The translations under genes and the position numbers were made by a program. The notes beneath the pieces are model-generated. The model worked only from the letters and a program-made list of their open reading frames with translations, did no database searches and was not told where the DNA came from. DNA of 16,908 nt from Clostridia bacterium (lineage in GTDB: Bacteria > Bacillota > Clostridia > Christensenellales > Pumilibacteraceae): NCBI GenBank assembly GCA_900767465.1, contig CAAGAW010000008.1, positions 1 through 16,908 on the forward strand. Direction: 5' to 3'. This document shows, in pieces, positions 6,806-14,407 of this stretch; positions within the stretch are counted from its first letter, which is position 1, and each line of letters opens with the position of its first letter.

Positions 6806-8173
6806 ATGGCAGCCGACGTAAAAAAGAAAAACAGAATACTTTATATTATAGAAGCCGCGCTCGAATATTTCGTTTCGATCGCGGTTTCGGGCGCGTACCT
6901 TGCGTACCTTACTACCGCGATAGGAATGTCGGACGCGCTTACCGGCGTGCTTACTTCTTTCGTTAGTCTCGGCTGCGGATTCCAGATACTCGCGATATTC
7001 CTCCGCGGCGACGTAAAGCGGAACGTAATAGCACTGCATCTTATCAACGAAACGGCGTTTACGCTGTTGTACGTCACGCCGTTTTTTCCCGTTTCGGGCG
7101 CGGCGAAAACGGTGATTTTCACCGTGCTTCTGCTTCTCGGATTCGCGCTTAACAACGTGGCAAACCCGCCTAAAACCGATTGGTACATGCAGTCGGTGGA
7201 CACCGATAAACGCGGCGTTTTTACCGCAAACAAAGAGATCGTGTCGCTTATATCCGGTATGCTTTTTTCGCTCGGACTCGGCTACGTAATCGACGGGTTC
7301 AAGGCAAGCGGCGACGTTAACGGAGCGTTTGTCGTATGCGGAGTCGTTCTCGGCGTGATTACGATCTGCCACTCGCTTACGATGATTTTCTCGCGGCGGA
7401 CCTTAGGCGAACCGGAATTGAAAACGGCTGCGGACGAGGGCGGAATTTCGGGCTCGAATGAGACGGACTTTATCGCGCAACGTAACGAAAACGCCGATAC
7501 GTATACGCAAAATCGCGACGAAAGCGTCAAGAAAACCGAATCCGGAAGAGTGGGATTCGGCAAGGTGTTGCGCGACAAAAACCTTATTAAGGTCGTACTT
7601 GCGGTCGTAATGTGGCGGGTCGTTCAGTATTCGACGGTGCCGTTTTACGGAACTTACCAGATCAAAGAACTCGGATTTTCGATGATTTTCGTATCGGTCC
7701 TTGCGGTGGCGTACGCGATAATTCGTGCGCTGTTCGAGCGGCCGATAGGCAAAATCGCGGACAAAAAAGGGTTTGCGAGTTCGCTCAACGTGTGCTACGT
7801 CGTCGAGATTGCCGCGCTTGTCGTCGCTATGTTTACGCGTCCCGAAAACGGAAGCGTTATGTATACGATTCACTACGTTTTGTACGCGATCTGCACCGCC
7901 GGCATTTCAAGCGGCGAACTCAACCTCGTTTACGATTACGTAAAGCCTAACGAAAGAGTAGCCGCGCTTGCGATCAAAGCGACCGCGGCGGGGCTTGCGG
8001 GATTCCTTACGACTCTCGCTCTCAGTCCGCTCGTGTCGCTGATTCAGACTAACGGTTTAGTTCTTTTCGGAGTTAATATTTACGCCCAGCAAATCACTTC
8101 GTTTATCGGACTCGTCGCGTGCGTGCTTCTTGTCGTATATAACGTTGTCGTCGTAAAGAAAATCAAGCGTTGA
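6806..8173 (+). CDS. MFS transporter, probably for a saccharide
   Basis: The 455-residue membrane protein has about six hydrophobic segments in residues ~12-195, a long polar, charged cytoplasmic loop at ~197-258, and about six more in ~259-450. This is the 6+6 layout of the major facilitator superfamily. 'RALFERPIGKIADKKG' (~310-325) resembles the conserved MFS loop between adjacent helices. The ATG lies one base after the GH39 stop and has no clear ribosome binding site of its own, so translation probably depends on coupling. Its position suggests import of the substrate hydrolysed by the two GH39-like enzymes. The last 117 bases are antisense to the 3' end of the next gene, with no terminator between them. 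Confidence 0.8.
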   Translation: MAADVKKKNRILYIIEAALEYFVSIAVSGAYLAYLTTAIGMSDALTGVLTSFVSLGCGFQILAIFLRGDVKRNVIALHLINETAFTLLYVTPFFPVSGAAKTVIFTVLLLLGFALNNVANPPKTDWYMQSVDTDKRGVFTANKEIVSLISGMLFSLGLGYVIDGFKASGDVNGAFVVCGVVLGVITICHSLTMIFSRRTLGEPELKTAADEGGISGSNETDFIAQRNENADTYTQNRDESVKKTESGRVGFGKVLRDKNLIKVVLAVVMWRVVQYSTVPFYGTYQIKELGFSMIFVSVLAVAYAIIRALFERPIGKIADKKGFASSLNVCYVVEIAALVVAMFTRPENGSVMYTIHYVLYAICTAGISSGELNLVYDYVKPNERVAALAIKATAAGLAGFLTTLALSPLVSLIQTNGLVLFGVNIYAQQITSFIGLVACVLLVVYNVVVVKKIKR

Positions 8174-9016
8174 ACCGCTTTTGTATCGGGCGGGCGTTAT
8201 CCCGAACCGCGTGCGGAAGAGGCGTATAAAGTTCGAGCAGTCCGGAAATCCCGCGCCTGCCGCCGCCGAATACACGCTTTCGCCGTTTCTTAAAAGCTTG
8301 CGGGCGTGCGCGAGGCGTTTGGATTCGACGTACGCTTTGGGCGTGACGTGCATATATTCGGCAAAAAGTCTCGACAGGGTCGAGCGTGATACGAAATATT
8401 TTGCCGCGAGCGCGTCGAGCGAATTTATCTCGCGGAAATTGTCCGAAATATCGTCGAGTATCGCCGACAAAACGGGCGGAAGAGGTTGCGTGCCTGCCTC
8501 GTCCGCTTTTTTTATTCCGAGCGCGGTGCGGAGCAGGGTCAGCGCGTAGACGAGATACGCGTACTGCGATTGTTTGTCGCGGTCTTCCGCCGCCTTTTTC
8601 AGCCCGAACAAAATGCGCGTAAGTTCGTCTTTATCCGCGTCGGACGGAACAAGATGGTTGCGTTCCGATCCGAGAAAGTCCCCGAACAGAAACCTGTCGT
8701 TCGGCACGAACCACAAACACGCGTGCGAGTGTCGGGCGTTCGAGTCGTGAAGACAGTAATGCAGCTCGTTCGGCCGCGACAAAACCGCGTCGCCCGCCTG
8801 CAGTTTGTAAACCTTGTTTTCCACCGAAAACGACGATTCTCCGTCGAGCAGTACGTAAAATTCGATCGTGTCGTGTATGTGCGGAGCAAACCGGTGAGGA
8901 GGGCGTATTTCGTCGCTGGCGTCCACGTAAAACGCCGCCTCGAACGCCCCGCCATCGGGAACTCTCAAAGTGGTCGTTTTGCCGCTGTCGTTGCGCGTTT
9001 TGTCGTTTTTGCTCAT
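8057..9016 (-). CDS. AraC-family regulator with cupin sensor domain
   Basis: The 319-residue protein has a cupin-type ligand-binding domain at residues ~25-105, with metal/sugar-site histidines in 'FAPHIHDTIEFYVLLDG' and 'LHYCLHD'. A linker follows, then an AraC two-HTH domain at ~184-281 ('FIRLFRTRFGITPARYK'). This is the usual build of sugar-responsive activators. After the HTH there is an unusual charged tail of about 38 residues, encoded antisense to the MFS gene. Its gene converges on the GH39-MFS operon, which it probably controls; the sugar is unknown. The start has no strong ribosome binding site (a GGCGG-like stretch only), but a consensus promoter lies 34 bases upstream and supports it. 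Confidence 0.87.
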   Translation of the reverse strand: MSKNDKTRNDSGKTTTLRVPDGGAFEAAFYVDASDEIRPPHRFAPHIHDTIEFYVLLDGESSFSVENKVYKLQAGDAVLSRPNELHYCLHDSNARHSHACLWFVPNDRFLFGDFLGSERNHLVPSDADKDELTRILFGLKKAAEDRDKQSQYAYLVYALTLLRTALGIKKADEAGTQPLPPVLSAILDDISDNFREINSLDALAAKYFVSRSTLSRLFAEYMHVTPKAYVESKRLAHARKLLRNGESVYSAAAGAGFPDCSNFIRLFRTRFGITPARYKSGSTLDFLYDDNVIYDKKHARDESDKRSDLLGVNINSEKN

Positions 9017-9049
9017 TTTCGTCGCCGTCCGCCTCTTAAGGATAAGAAA

Positions 9050-9078
9050 ATTATATCGCTTTGCGCCTCGTTCGTCAA
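9050..9078 (-). promoter_or_regulatory. Sigma-A promoter of the cupin AraC regulator
   Basis: On the minus strand: TTGACG (9078-9073), a 17-bp spacer and TATAAT (9055-9050). It is near consensus, so basal expression should be appreciable. Confidence 0.75.
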
Positions 9079-9257
9079 CCTGTTTCTGACCCGTTACGAA
9101 TATTTTTCGCCGTTATTTTCCTTTTTACGGTCGTTGTGTGTCCCGGGATCGGACGTTTAACAAAAATCGACGTATAACGCGCGACGCGGTTATTGTTTTT
9201 GCAAAGCGTAAAAACCGCGCGTCCGGCGAATATTCTCGCTTTATACGGCGAAAACAG
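9079..9257. other. Intergenic spacer between divergent genes
   Basis: This is the space between the regulator's promoter and the ppdK promoter. Apart from an imperfect GC-rich inverted repeat (GCGGTT near 9185 with AACCGC near 9212) I see no gene or signal. Confidence 0.45.
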
Positions 9258-9286
9258 TTGCAAAAAGGCGCGTAATGTGTTAAAAT
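9258..9286 (+). promoter_or_regulatory. Sigma-A promoter of ppdK
   Basis: TTGCAA (9258-9263), a 17-bp spacer and TAAAAT (9281-9286). The predicted leader is about 80 bases. Confidence 0.7.
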
Positions 9287-9296
9287 AACAAACGCG

Positions 9297-9335
9297 GGTC
9301 CGATTCGCCTTAATTCCGGCGGTCCGATTCGGAAT
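9297..9335 (+). repeat. Short direct and inverted repeats in the ppdK leader
   Basis: GGTCCGATTCG occurs at 9297-9307 and again at 9321-9331. ATTCCG (9313-9318) can pair with CGGAAT (9330-9335). The two arrangements are mutually compatible with a small leader structure or a two-site operator, but the signal is short and may be chance. Confidence 0.35.
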
Positions 9336-9374
9336 AAAGTCAATATTATATTATAGGAGTATAAGGAGTAGATT

Positions 9375-12020
9375 ATGGCAAAAAAGTATTGTTATCTCTT
9401 CTCCGAGGGTAACGCGAAAATGCGCGAACTCTTGGGCGGCAAAGGCGCAAACCTTGCCGAGATGACCGGTCTGGGACTTCCCGTTCCTCAGGGATTCACG
9501 ATTTCCACCGAGGCTTGCACTCAGTACTACGAGGACGGCAGAATGATCAATCCGTCCATTCAGGCGGAAATCATGGAGTACATCGACAAGATGGAAAAAC
9601 TCGTCGGCAAGAAGTTTGGCGACAAAGAGAATCCGCTTCTCGTTTCCGTCCGCTCGGGCGCACGCGCTTCGATGCCCGGTATGATGGACACCATTCTTAA
9701 CCTCGGTCTTAACGAAGAGGTAGTAGAAGTTATCGCCAAGAAGTCGGGCAACCCCCGCTGGGCGTGGGACTGCTACCGCCGCTTTATCCAGATGTTCTCG
9801 GACGTCGTTATGGAAGTAGGCAAAAAGTACTTCGAGAAACTCATCGACGAGATGAAAGAGAAGAAGGGCATCACCTACGACGTCGAACTCACCGCGGACG
9901 ACCTCAAAGAACTTGCCAACCAGTTCAAAGCGGAATATAAAAAACAACTCGGAACCGACTTCCCGTCCGACCCGAAAGTTCAGCTTTTCGAGGCGGTAAA
10001 AGCCGTTTTCCGCTCGTGGGACAACCCCCGCGCGAATATCTACCGTATGGATCACGATATTCCGTATTCGTGGGGTACCGCGGTTAACGTTCAGATGATG
10101 GCGTTCGGTAATATGGGCGACACGTCGGGTACCGGCGTTGCGTTCACCCGTAACCCCGCCACCGGCGAAAAGGGTCTTATGGGCGAGTTCCTCGTAAACG
10201 CTCAGGGCGAGGACGTCGTTGCCGGCGTTCGTACCCCGATGCCCATCGCGCAGATGAAAGACGTTTTCCCCGAAGCGTACGACGAATTCCAGAAAGTCTG
10301 CAATATTCTCGAAAACCACTACCGCGATATGCAGGATATGGAGTTCACCATCGAGAACAAGAAACTTTATATGCTCCAGACCCGTAACGGTAAGCGTACC
10401 GCCGCCGCCGCTATCAAGATCGCTTGCGACCTTATCGACGAGGGCATGATCACCGAGAAAGAAGCGCTTATGCAGATCGACGCGAAGAGCCTCGATATGC
10501 TCCTTCACCCGCAGTTCGATCCGAAGGCTCTTAAAGCCGCGGACAAGAACAACGTGGTCGGCAAAGGTATCGCCGCTTCGCCCGGTGCAGCCGCAGGTCA
10601 GATCGTGTTCACCGCCGAAGACGCAGTTATCGAGGGTAAAAAGGGCAAGAAAGTCGTTCTCGTCCGCCTCGAAACCAGCCCCGAAGATATCGAGGGTATG
10701 AAGTACGCGCAAGGTATTCTTACCGTTCGCGGAGGTCAGACTTCGCACGCCGCCGTCGTTGCCCGCGGTATGGGAACCTGCTGCGTTTCCGGTTGCGGCG
10801 ACATCAAAATGGACGAGGAGAACAAACAGTTCGTTCTCGCCGGCAAAACCTTCCGCGAAGGCGACGTTCTTTCGCTCGACGGATCTACCGGTAATATTTA
10901 CGACACCCTTATCGCGACCGTTCCCGCCGATCCCAACAGCGGATACTTCGGACGTATTATGGAACTTGCCGACAAATACAAGGCTATGGGCGTTCGCACC
11001 AACGCGGATACCCCGAAGGACGCTAAACAGGCTGCCGCGTTCGGCGCGCAGGGTATCGGTCTTTGCCGTACCGAGCATATGTTCTTCGATCCCGCCCGTA
11101 TCGGCGCGTTCCGCGAAATGATCTGCTCCGACACCGTCGAAGAGCGTAAAGCCGCTCTCGACAAGATCGAGCCGATGCAGCAGGCAGACTTCGAGGGACT
11201 TTTCGAGGCTCTCGGCGGTTACCCCGTAACCATTCGTTTCCTTGATCCTCCGCTTCACGAGTTCGTTCCCAACACCGAAGAGGATATCGCCGCCCTTGCC
11301 AAGGCTCAGGGCAAAACCGTCGCTCAGATCAAACAGATCATTTCCGATCTTCACGAGTTCAACCCCATGATGGGTCACCGCGGATGCCGCCTTACCGTTA
11401 CTTATCCCGAAATCGCGGTTATGCAGACTTCTGCAATTATCAAAGCCGCTATCGCCGTCAAGAAGAATCATAAGGACTGGAATATCGTTCCCGAAATTAT
11501 GATCCCGCTCACCGGCGAGGCTAAGGAAATGAAGTTCGTTAAGGACATCGTCGTCAAAACCGCCGACGAGATCATCAAGGCTGCCGGCAGCGATCTTAAG
11601 TATGAAGTCGGTACTATGATCGAGATCCCGCGCGCCGCGCTTACCGCCGACGCGATCGCCAAAGAGGCCGAATTCTTCTGCTTCGGTACCAACGACCTTA
11701 CCCAGATGACCTTCGGTTTCAGCCGTGACGACGCAGGTAAGTTCCTTCCCGCGTACTACGCCAACAAGATCTACGAGTCCGATCCGTTCGCTCGACTCGA
11801 TCAGATCGGCGTGGGCAAACTTATGAAGATGGCTGTCGAACTCGGCAGATCCGTCCGCCCGAATATGCATTGCGGTATTTGCGGCGAACACGGCGGAGAT
11901 CCTTCTTCCATCGAGTTCTGCCACGAAATCGGCCTTACCTACGTTTCCTGCTCGCCCTACCGCGTGCCGATCGCTCGTCTTGCCGCCGCTCAGGCTAACA
12001 TTCGCAATCCCAGGTCCTAA
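9375..12020 (+). CDS. ppdK: Pyruvate, phosphate dikinase
   Basis: The 881-residue enzyme interconverts pyruvate + ATP + Pi and phosphoenolpyruvate + AMP + PPi in the cytoplasm. In fermenting anaerobes it usually serves glycolysis or PEP supply. The N-terminal ATP-grasp region (~1-350) opens with 'GGKGANLAEMTGLGLPVPQGF'. The swivelling phosphohistidine domain (~390-510) carries H458 in 'GGQTSHAAVVARGMG'. The PEP/pyruvate barrel (~530-881) has 'GIGLCRTEHMFF' and C836 in 'CGICGEHGGDPSS'. All catalytic residues expected from the Clostridium symbiosum enzyme are present, and length matches the family (~875-880). The start follows AAGGAG (9363-9368). It is monocistronic with its own promoter and terminator. 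Its codon use is richer in acc, gcc and ccc than flanking genes, a mark of high expression. Confidence 0.97.
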   Translation: MAKKYCYLFSEGNAKMRELLGGKGANLAEMTGLGLPVPQGFTISTEACTQYYEDGRMINPSIQAEIMEYIDKMEKLVGKKFGDKENPLLVSVRSGARASMPGMMDTILNLGLNEEVVEVIAKKSGNPRWAWDCYRRFIQMFSDVVMEVGKKYFEKLIDEMKEKKGITYDVELTADDLKELANQFKAEYKKQLGTDFPSDPKVQLFEAVKAVFRSWDNPRANIYRMDHDIPYSWGTAVNVQMMAFGNMGDTSGTGVAFTRNPATGEKGLMGEFLVNAQGEDVVAGVRTPMPIAQMKDVFPEAYDEFQKVCNILENHYRDMQDMEFTIENKKLYMLQTRNGKRTAAAAIKIACDLIDEGMITEKEALMQIDAKSLDMLLHPQFDPKALKAADKNNVVGKGIAASPGAAAGQIVFTAEDAVIEGKKGKKVVLVRLETSPEDIEGMKYAQGILTVRGGQTSHAAVVARGMGTCCVSGCGDIKMDEENKQFVLAGKTFREGDVLSLDGSTGNIYDTLIATVPADPNSGYFGRIMELADKYKAMGVRTNADTPKDAKQAAAFGAQGIGLCRTEHMFFDPARIGAFREMICSDTVEERKAALDKIEPMQQADFEGLFEALGGYPVTIRFLDPPLHEFVPNTEEDIAALAKAQGKTVAQIKQIISDLHEFNPMMGHRGCRLTVTYPEIAVMQTSAIIKAAIAVKKNHKDWNIVPEIMIPLTGEAKEMKFVKDIVVKTADEIIKAAGSDLKYEVGTMIEIPRAALTADAIAKEAEFFCFGTNDLTQMTFGFSRDDAGKFLPAYYANKIYESDPFARLDQIGVGKLMKMAVELGRSVRPNMHCGICGEHGGDPSSIEFCHEIGLTYVSCSPYRVPIARLAAAQANIRNPRS

Positions 12021-12064
12021 ATCTTGGGCTAAAACTTAATCGAAACACTATATGTTGTGTTTGT

Positions 12065-12098
12065 GAGCCTGTATCTTTTCGGTACAGGCTCTATTTTT
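12065..12098 (+). terminator. Rho-independent terminator of ppdK
   Basis: A perfect 9-bp stem, GAGCCTGTA (12065-12073) with TACAGGCTC (12083-12091), is followed by TATTTTT. It marks the right end of the GC-rich core-gene region. Confidence 0.88.
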
Positions 12099-12165
12099 AG
12101 CTTTTTACGGCAAAAATAAGCCGAAAAATCGCTGAAAAAAGTTCTATTCCACCGAAGTTGAACAC

Positions 12166-12194
12166 TTTACTTTTGAAATTCGATATGGTATACT
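12166..12194 (+). promoter_or_regulatory. Promoter of the IstA-like gene
   Basis: TTTACT (12166-12171), a 17-bp spacer and TATACT (12189-12194), 44 bases ahead of the start codon. Confidence 0.55.
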
Positions 12195-12238
12195 ATTCAT
12201 ATAACTAAATTCGGATAAAAAGGCGAAAAACTGCAATA

Positions 12239-12772
12239 ATGACAAATTATAAGGCTATTTTAGAATATTATCATAAAGGAAATACGACGACGCAAATTGC
12301 TAAACTTTGCGAATGTTCTCGTACTACCGTTTTGAAAACGATTAAAAGAGCCAAACAGTGCGGTATCGACTTGCCTTTGTCAGGTAAAATCTCAGATTAC
12401 GACTTGCTGAAAAAACTTTATCCGAAACGCGTGCGCAAAGAGGAATACGTAGCACCGAATTTTTATGAGTTGGAAAAGGATAAAAAGAAGAGAAAACTCA
12501 CGATTTTCGTTATGTGGCGCAGGTATTATAAAAGAACTTTGGCAGCGGGGCAAAAACCTTACGGCAAATCGCAGTTTTTCAAGATGTTTAAGATGTATAG
12601 GACCAATTCAAAATTTCGCTTTCAATCGACGGAAACGATGAAAAAGGCGTATTCGTTTGCGTGGGAAGCTTCTTACTTGGCAAAAGGGAAGAGAATGCTT
12701 ACCATGCAGGAGGCTTGGGAAAAGCTTGTTTTGTGGTGCAAAAAAATGCGCCTGAATCCGTATAAGTTGTAA
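12239..12772 (+). CDS. Standalone IstA-like N-terminal DNA-binding protein
   Basis: Residues ~1-125 of this 177-residue protein resemble the N-terminus of IS21-family IstA transposases: opening 'MTNYKAILEYYHKGNTTTQIAK', an HTH with 'CECSRTTVLKTIKRAKQCGI', then 'SDYDLLKKLYP' and 'PYGKSQFFKMFKMY'. IstA proper is about 400-520 residues, with a DDE integrase domain that normally follows this point. Here a different, lysine- and tryptophan-rich tail of ~50 residues ends the protein, with no DDE motif in this or the next gene and no istB. It is a coding frame without interruption and has its own promoter, so it may be a domesticated DNA-binding protein and not simply debris. The ribosome binding site is weak. 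Homology to IstA is recalled from motif, not searched. Confidence 0.65.
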   Translation: MTNYKAILEYYHKGNTTTQIAKLCECSRTTVLKTIKRAKQCGIDLPLSGKISDYDLLKKLYPKRVRKEEYVAPNFYELEKDKKKRKLTIFVMWRRYYKRTLAAGQKPYGKSQFFKMFKMYRTNSKFRFQSTETMKKAYSFAWEASYLAKGKRMLTMQEAWEKLVLWCKKMRLNPYKL

Positions 12773-12788
12773 ATAAAGAGTAGTAAAA

Positions 12789-13205
12789 ATGAGTACTGAA
12801 TTATTTTTAAATACCAACTGTCGGTTATCAAGACAACAACATCTTAAGTTAAAGGAATGTTTTAAAGAAAATAATGCAGGGGATGTAAATTTTCGTTATA
12901 TTGGCAAAGTAAAAAATGTTGAGGGAGTGAACTATTATTTTGATAGTATGTGGACACCATTTTTGAAACCATTAAACGAATTTAAGAATCCAAAAGTGGA
13001 TAATTACAGCGGATTGAACTCAATATTTGAAACAATCAGAGAGGTTGTAAGTTATTTGCTCAATGAAAATCACATTATTAAACTTTTCTTTGCTTCGGTT
13101 GAAGATAAGGAATTTCCCAATAAAGGAAAAGCAAGACTCAAGTTTTCTGATCTTAATGAATTTAGGTGCTTTGAATGGGGGACTATTTACGAAATATATA
13201 AATAG
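12789..13205 (+). CDS. Hypothetical protein, AT-rich orphan
   Basis: I do not recognise this 138-residue protein. It is soluble (no signal peptide or membrane segment), rich in N, F, K and E, with a hydrophobic centre around residues 70-105. It starts 16 bases after the preceding stop codon, behind a weak AAAGAG site, so it could be co-transcribed with the IstA-like gene. Its base composition is markedly more AT-rich than the genes on both sides, and its codons (aaa, aat, ttt, tta) differ from the core genes, which points to separate acquisition. It could be part of a two-gene unit with its neighbour, but no function is supported. Confidence 0.6.
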   Translation: MSTELFLNTNCRLSRQQHLKLKECFKENNAGDVNFRYIGKVKNVEGVNYYFDSMWTPFLKPLNEFKNPKVDNYSGLNSIFETIREVVSYLLNENHIIKLFFASVEDKEFPNKGKARLKFSDLNEFRCFEWGTIYEIYK

Positions 13206-13329
13206 TTTTTCGAAATGATACTACTGGTTTAACTTATGGTATATGTTGTTGTAGATTTGCAATCTCGCGGTTAAGAAAAATGATAATGTCGGTATATTAA
13301 AAAATTTTTTAAGATTTTTATGCCGAAAT

Positions 13330-13359
13330 TTGTTGATTTTAAGTGGGTTATCGTATAAT
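13330..13359 (+). promoter_or_regulatory. Promoter ahead of the winged-helix gene
   Basis: TATAAT at 13354-13359, with TTGTTG (13330-13335) at 18 bp as a moderate -35 box. The rest of the gap 13206-13439 is AT-rich with no other recognisable feature. Confidence 0.5.
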
Positions 13360-13439
13360 AATGGTCGTTTTTAGTAGACAAAACTTAAAATTGTCGGATT
13401 AGATATAGGGTGAAATATTGTTTCAGGTGGAAGGGGAAA

Positions 13440-14045
13440 ATGGCGAAAAAAGGTTACGGATACTTTTATTTCTTTGATGAAAACGGTGCCCTTCAGATGC
13501 GGAAACTTACGGGTAAAAAGCGCAAAGAGGTCCTGAAAAATTATTTGCGCCGCCGCAGCGGTCGTGAAATGAAAGTGGAGACCATCGCTAACGTTTTTCA
13601 CGTTTCGGTTCGCTCCATGCAAAAACTATTAAGTGAATTGGAGCAAGAAGGTGTAATTCGTCGCGAAGCCGTGTATGACGAAATTGGCAGGCAAAGGGCT
13701 AATCGTATCGTTTACGTAGGGGACAAGCCTCGGCTTACGGGTAAAGAGTTGCAAATAGAAAAAGTTTGCGATAGGGACAACCCGTTAAAACTGCGGGATT
13801 TCCGATGGGAAGGTTATTGGCAGTTGGCGAACGACGAGGTGTTTTTCAATTACGAAGATTATTTCGGTTGCGACGGAACAATTCCCGAGCTGAACGCCAA
13901 AGCGCGCCGAAACGGATACGTTTCCGAATTTGAAAATCCGGAAGAGTATTATAATCCGAGCGAGTATGCGGACGAAAAAGCCGAAGCGATAAACAAAGAG
14001 TTGATTAGTTTTGCAAAGAAAACGAGGAAGAAAAGAAAGAAATAA
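13440..14045 (+). CDS. Winged-helix DNA-binding protein of a mobile element
   Basis: From the ATG at 13440, behind AAGGGG, the product has 201 residues; an in-frame GTG at 13410 lacks a ribosome binding site. Residues ~30-42 are strongly basic. Residues ~46-76 form a helix-turn-helix ('VETIANVFHVSVRSMQKLL') leading into 'SELEQEGVIRREAV', and ~77-93 look like a wing. The remainder is acidic and aromatic (~115-180), and the C-terminus ends in a lysine/arginine cluster (KKTRKKRKK). This fits a transcription or replication-control protein of the element, but I cannot name the family. It is monocistronic, with a promoter before and a terminator after it. Confidence 0.65.
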   Translation: MAKKGYGYFYFFDENGALQMRKLTGKKRKEVLKNYLRRRSGREMKVETIANVFHVSVRSMQKLLSELEQEGVIRREAVYDEIGRQRANRIVYVGDKPRLTGKELQIEKVCDRDNPLKLRDFRWEGYWQLANDEVFFNYEDYFGCDGTIPELNAKARRNGYVSEFENPEEYYNPSEYADEKAEAINKELISFAKKTRKKRKK

Positions 14046-14108
14046 TTTAGTCTGAAATTTAATAGAATGATTGACCGTCATAGAGGGTTTTACCTAAATA
14101 AGGTTAAA

Positions 14109-14139
14109 GTCGGCGATAGAAAATATCGGCGGCTTTTTT
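14109..14139 (+). terminator. Rho-independent terminator after the winged-helix gene
   Basis: A ten-position stem (14109-14118 with 14124-14133, one mismatch and one wobble) around GAAAA is followed by T6. It separates the winged-helix gene from the mobilisation module. Confidence 0.8.
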
Positions 14140-14214
14140 GCGCCCTTTTTAGAAAAACGGAATATTTTCGGCGTTTTCGCCGCTAGATAAATACACATTG
14201 TGGAGGTGATTAAA

Positions 14215-14229
14215 ATGTACAATTTATAG
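14215..14229 (+). CDS. Candidate four-codon leader peptide (MYNL)
   Basis: TGGAGGTGAT (14201-14210) is a near-perfect match to the anti-Shine-Dalgarno sequence. Four bases later comes ATG-TAC-AAT-TTA-TAG. A ribosome binding site this strong with a stop after four codons suggests a translated leader ahead of the mobilisation genes rather than a normal protein. It may instead be the preserved front of a gene destroyed by mutation; no continuing coding frame is apparent. A small CGGCG-TTTT-CGCCG hairpin (14169-14182) lies just before it. Confidence 0.35.
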   Translation: MYNL

Positions 14230-14301
14230 TCTTTCCGACAGACTTAAAATATCGGTGGTTGAGCGACAAAGTTAAGGGGAAATTTTGCCGCGACGTTATA
14301 G

Positions 14302-14374
14302 CGAGGAACGTATTTGGCTTGCCAAATACACGATTTTACAAATCGCCTCGTTAGGGGCATACCCCTAATACCCC
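14302..14374. other. Multi-stem inverted-repeat cluster, candidate oriT
   Basis: An outer stem, CGAGG (14302-14306) with CCTCG (14346-14350), encloses two perfect inverted repeats: GTATTTGGC-TT-GCCAAATAC (14310-14329) and CGATTT-TAC-AAATCG (14331-14345). Immediately after lies TTAGGGG-CATA-CCCCTAA (14351-14368), followed by TACCCC. In mobilizable elements with MobC and a MOBP relaxase, the origin of transfer usually sits directly upstream of mobC and contains such repeats beside the nick site. This position and structure make it the best oriT candidate. An RNA leader controlling mobC is the alternative. The nick base cannot be assigned. Confidence 0.6.
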
Positions 14375-14407
14375 GAAAACAATTAACGAAACGAAGGAGG
14401 AAGAGTT

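Noticed and set aside
9351..11924. An 857-codon open frame on the minus strand, antisense to ppdK
   Set aside because: It is a shadow of ppdK: the strong codon bias of the real gene keeps stops out of the opposite strand. Its translation shows no family features and it has no ribosome binding site.
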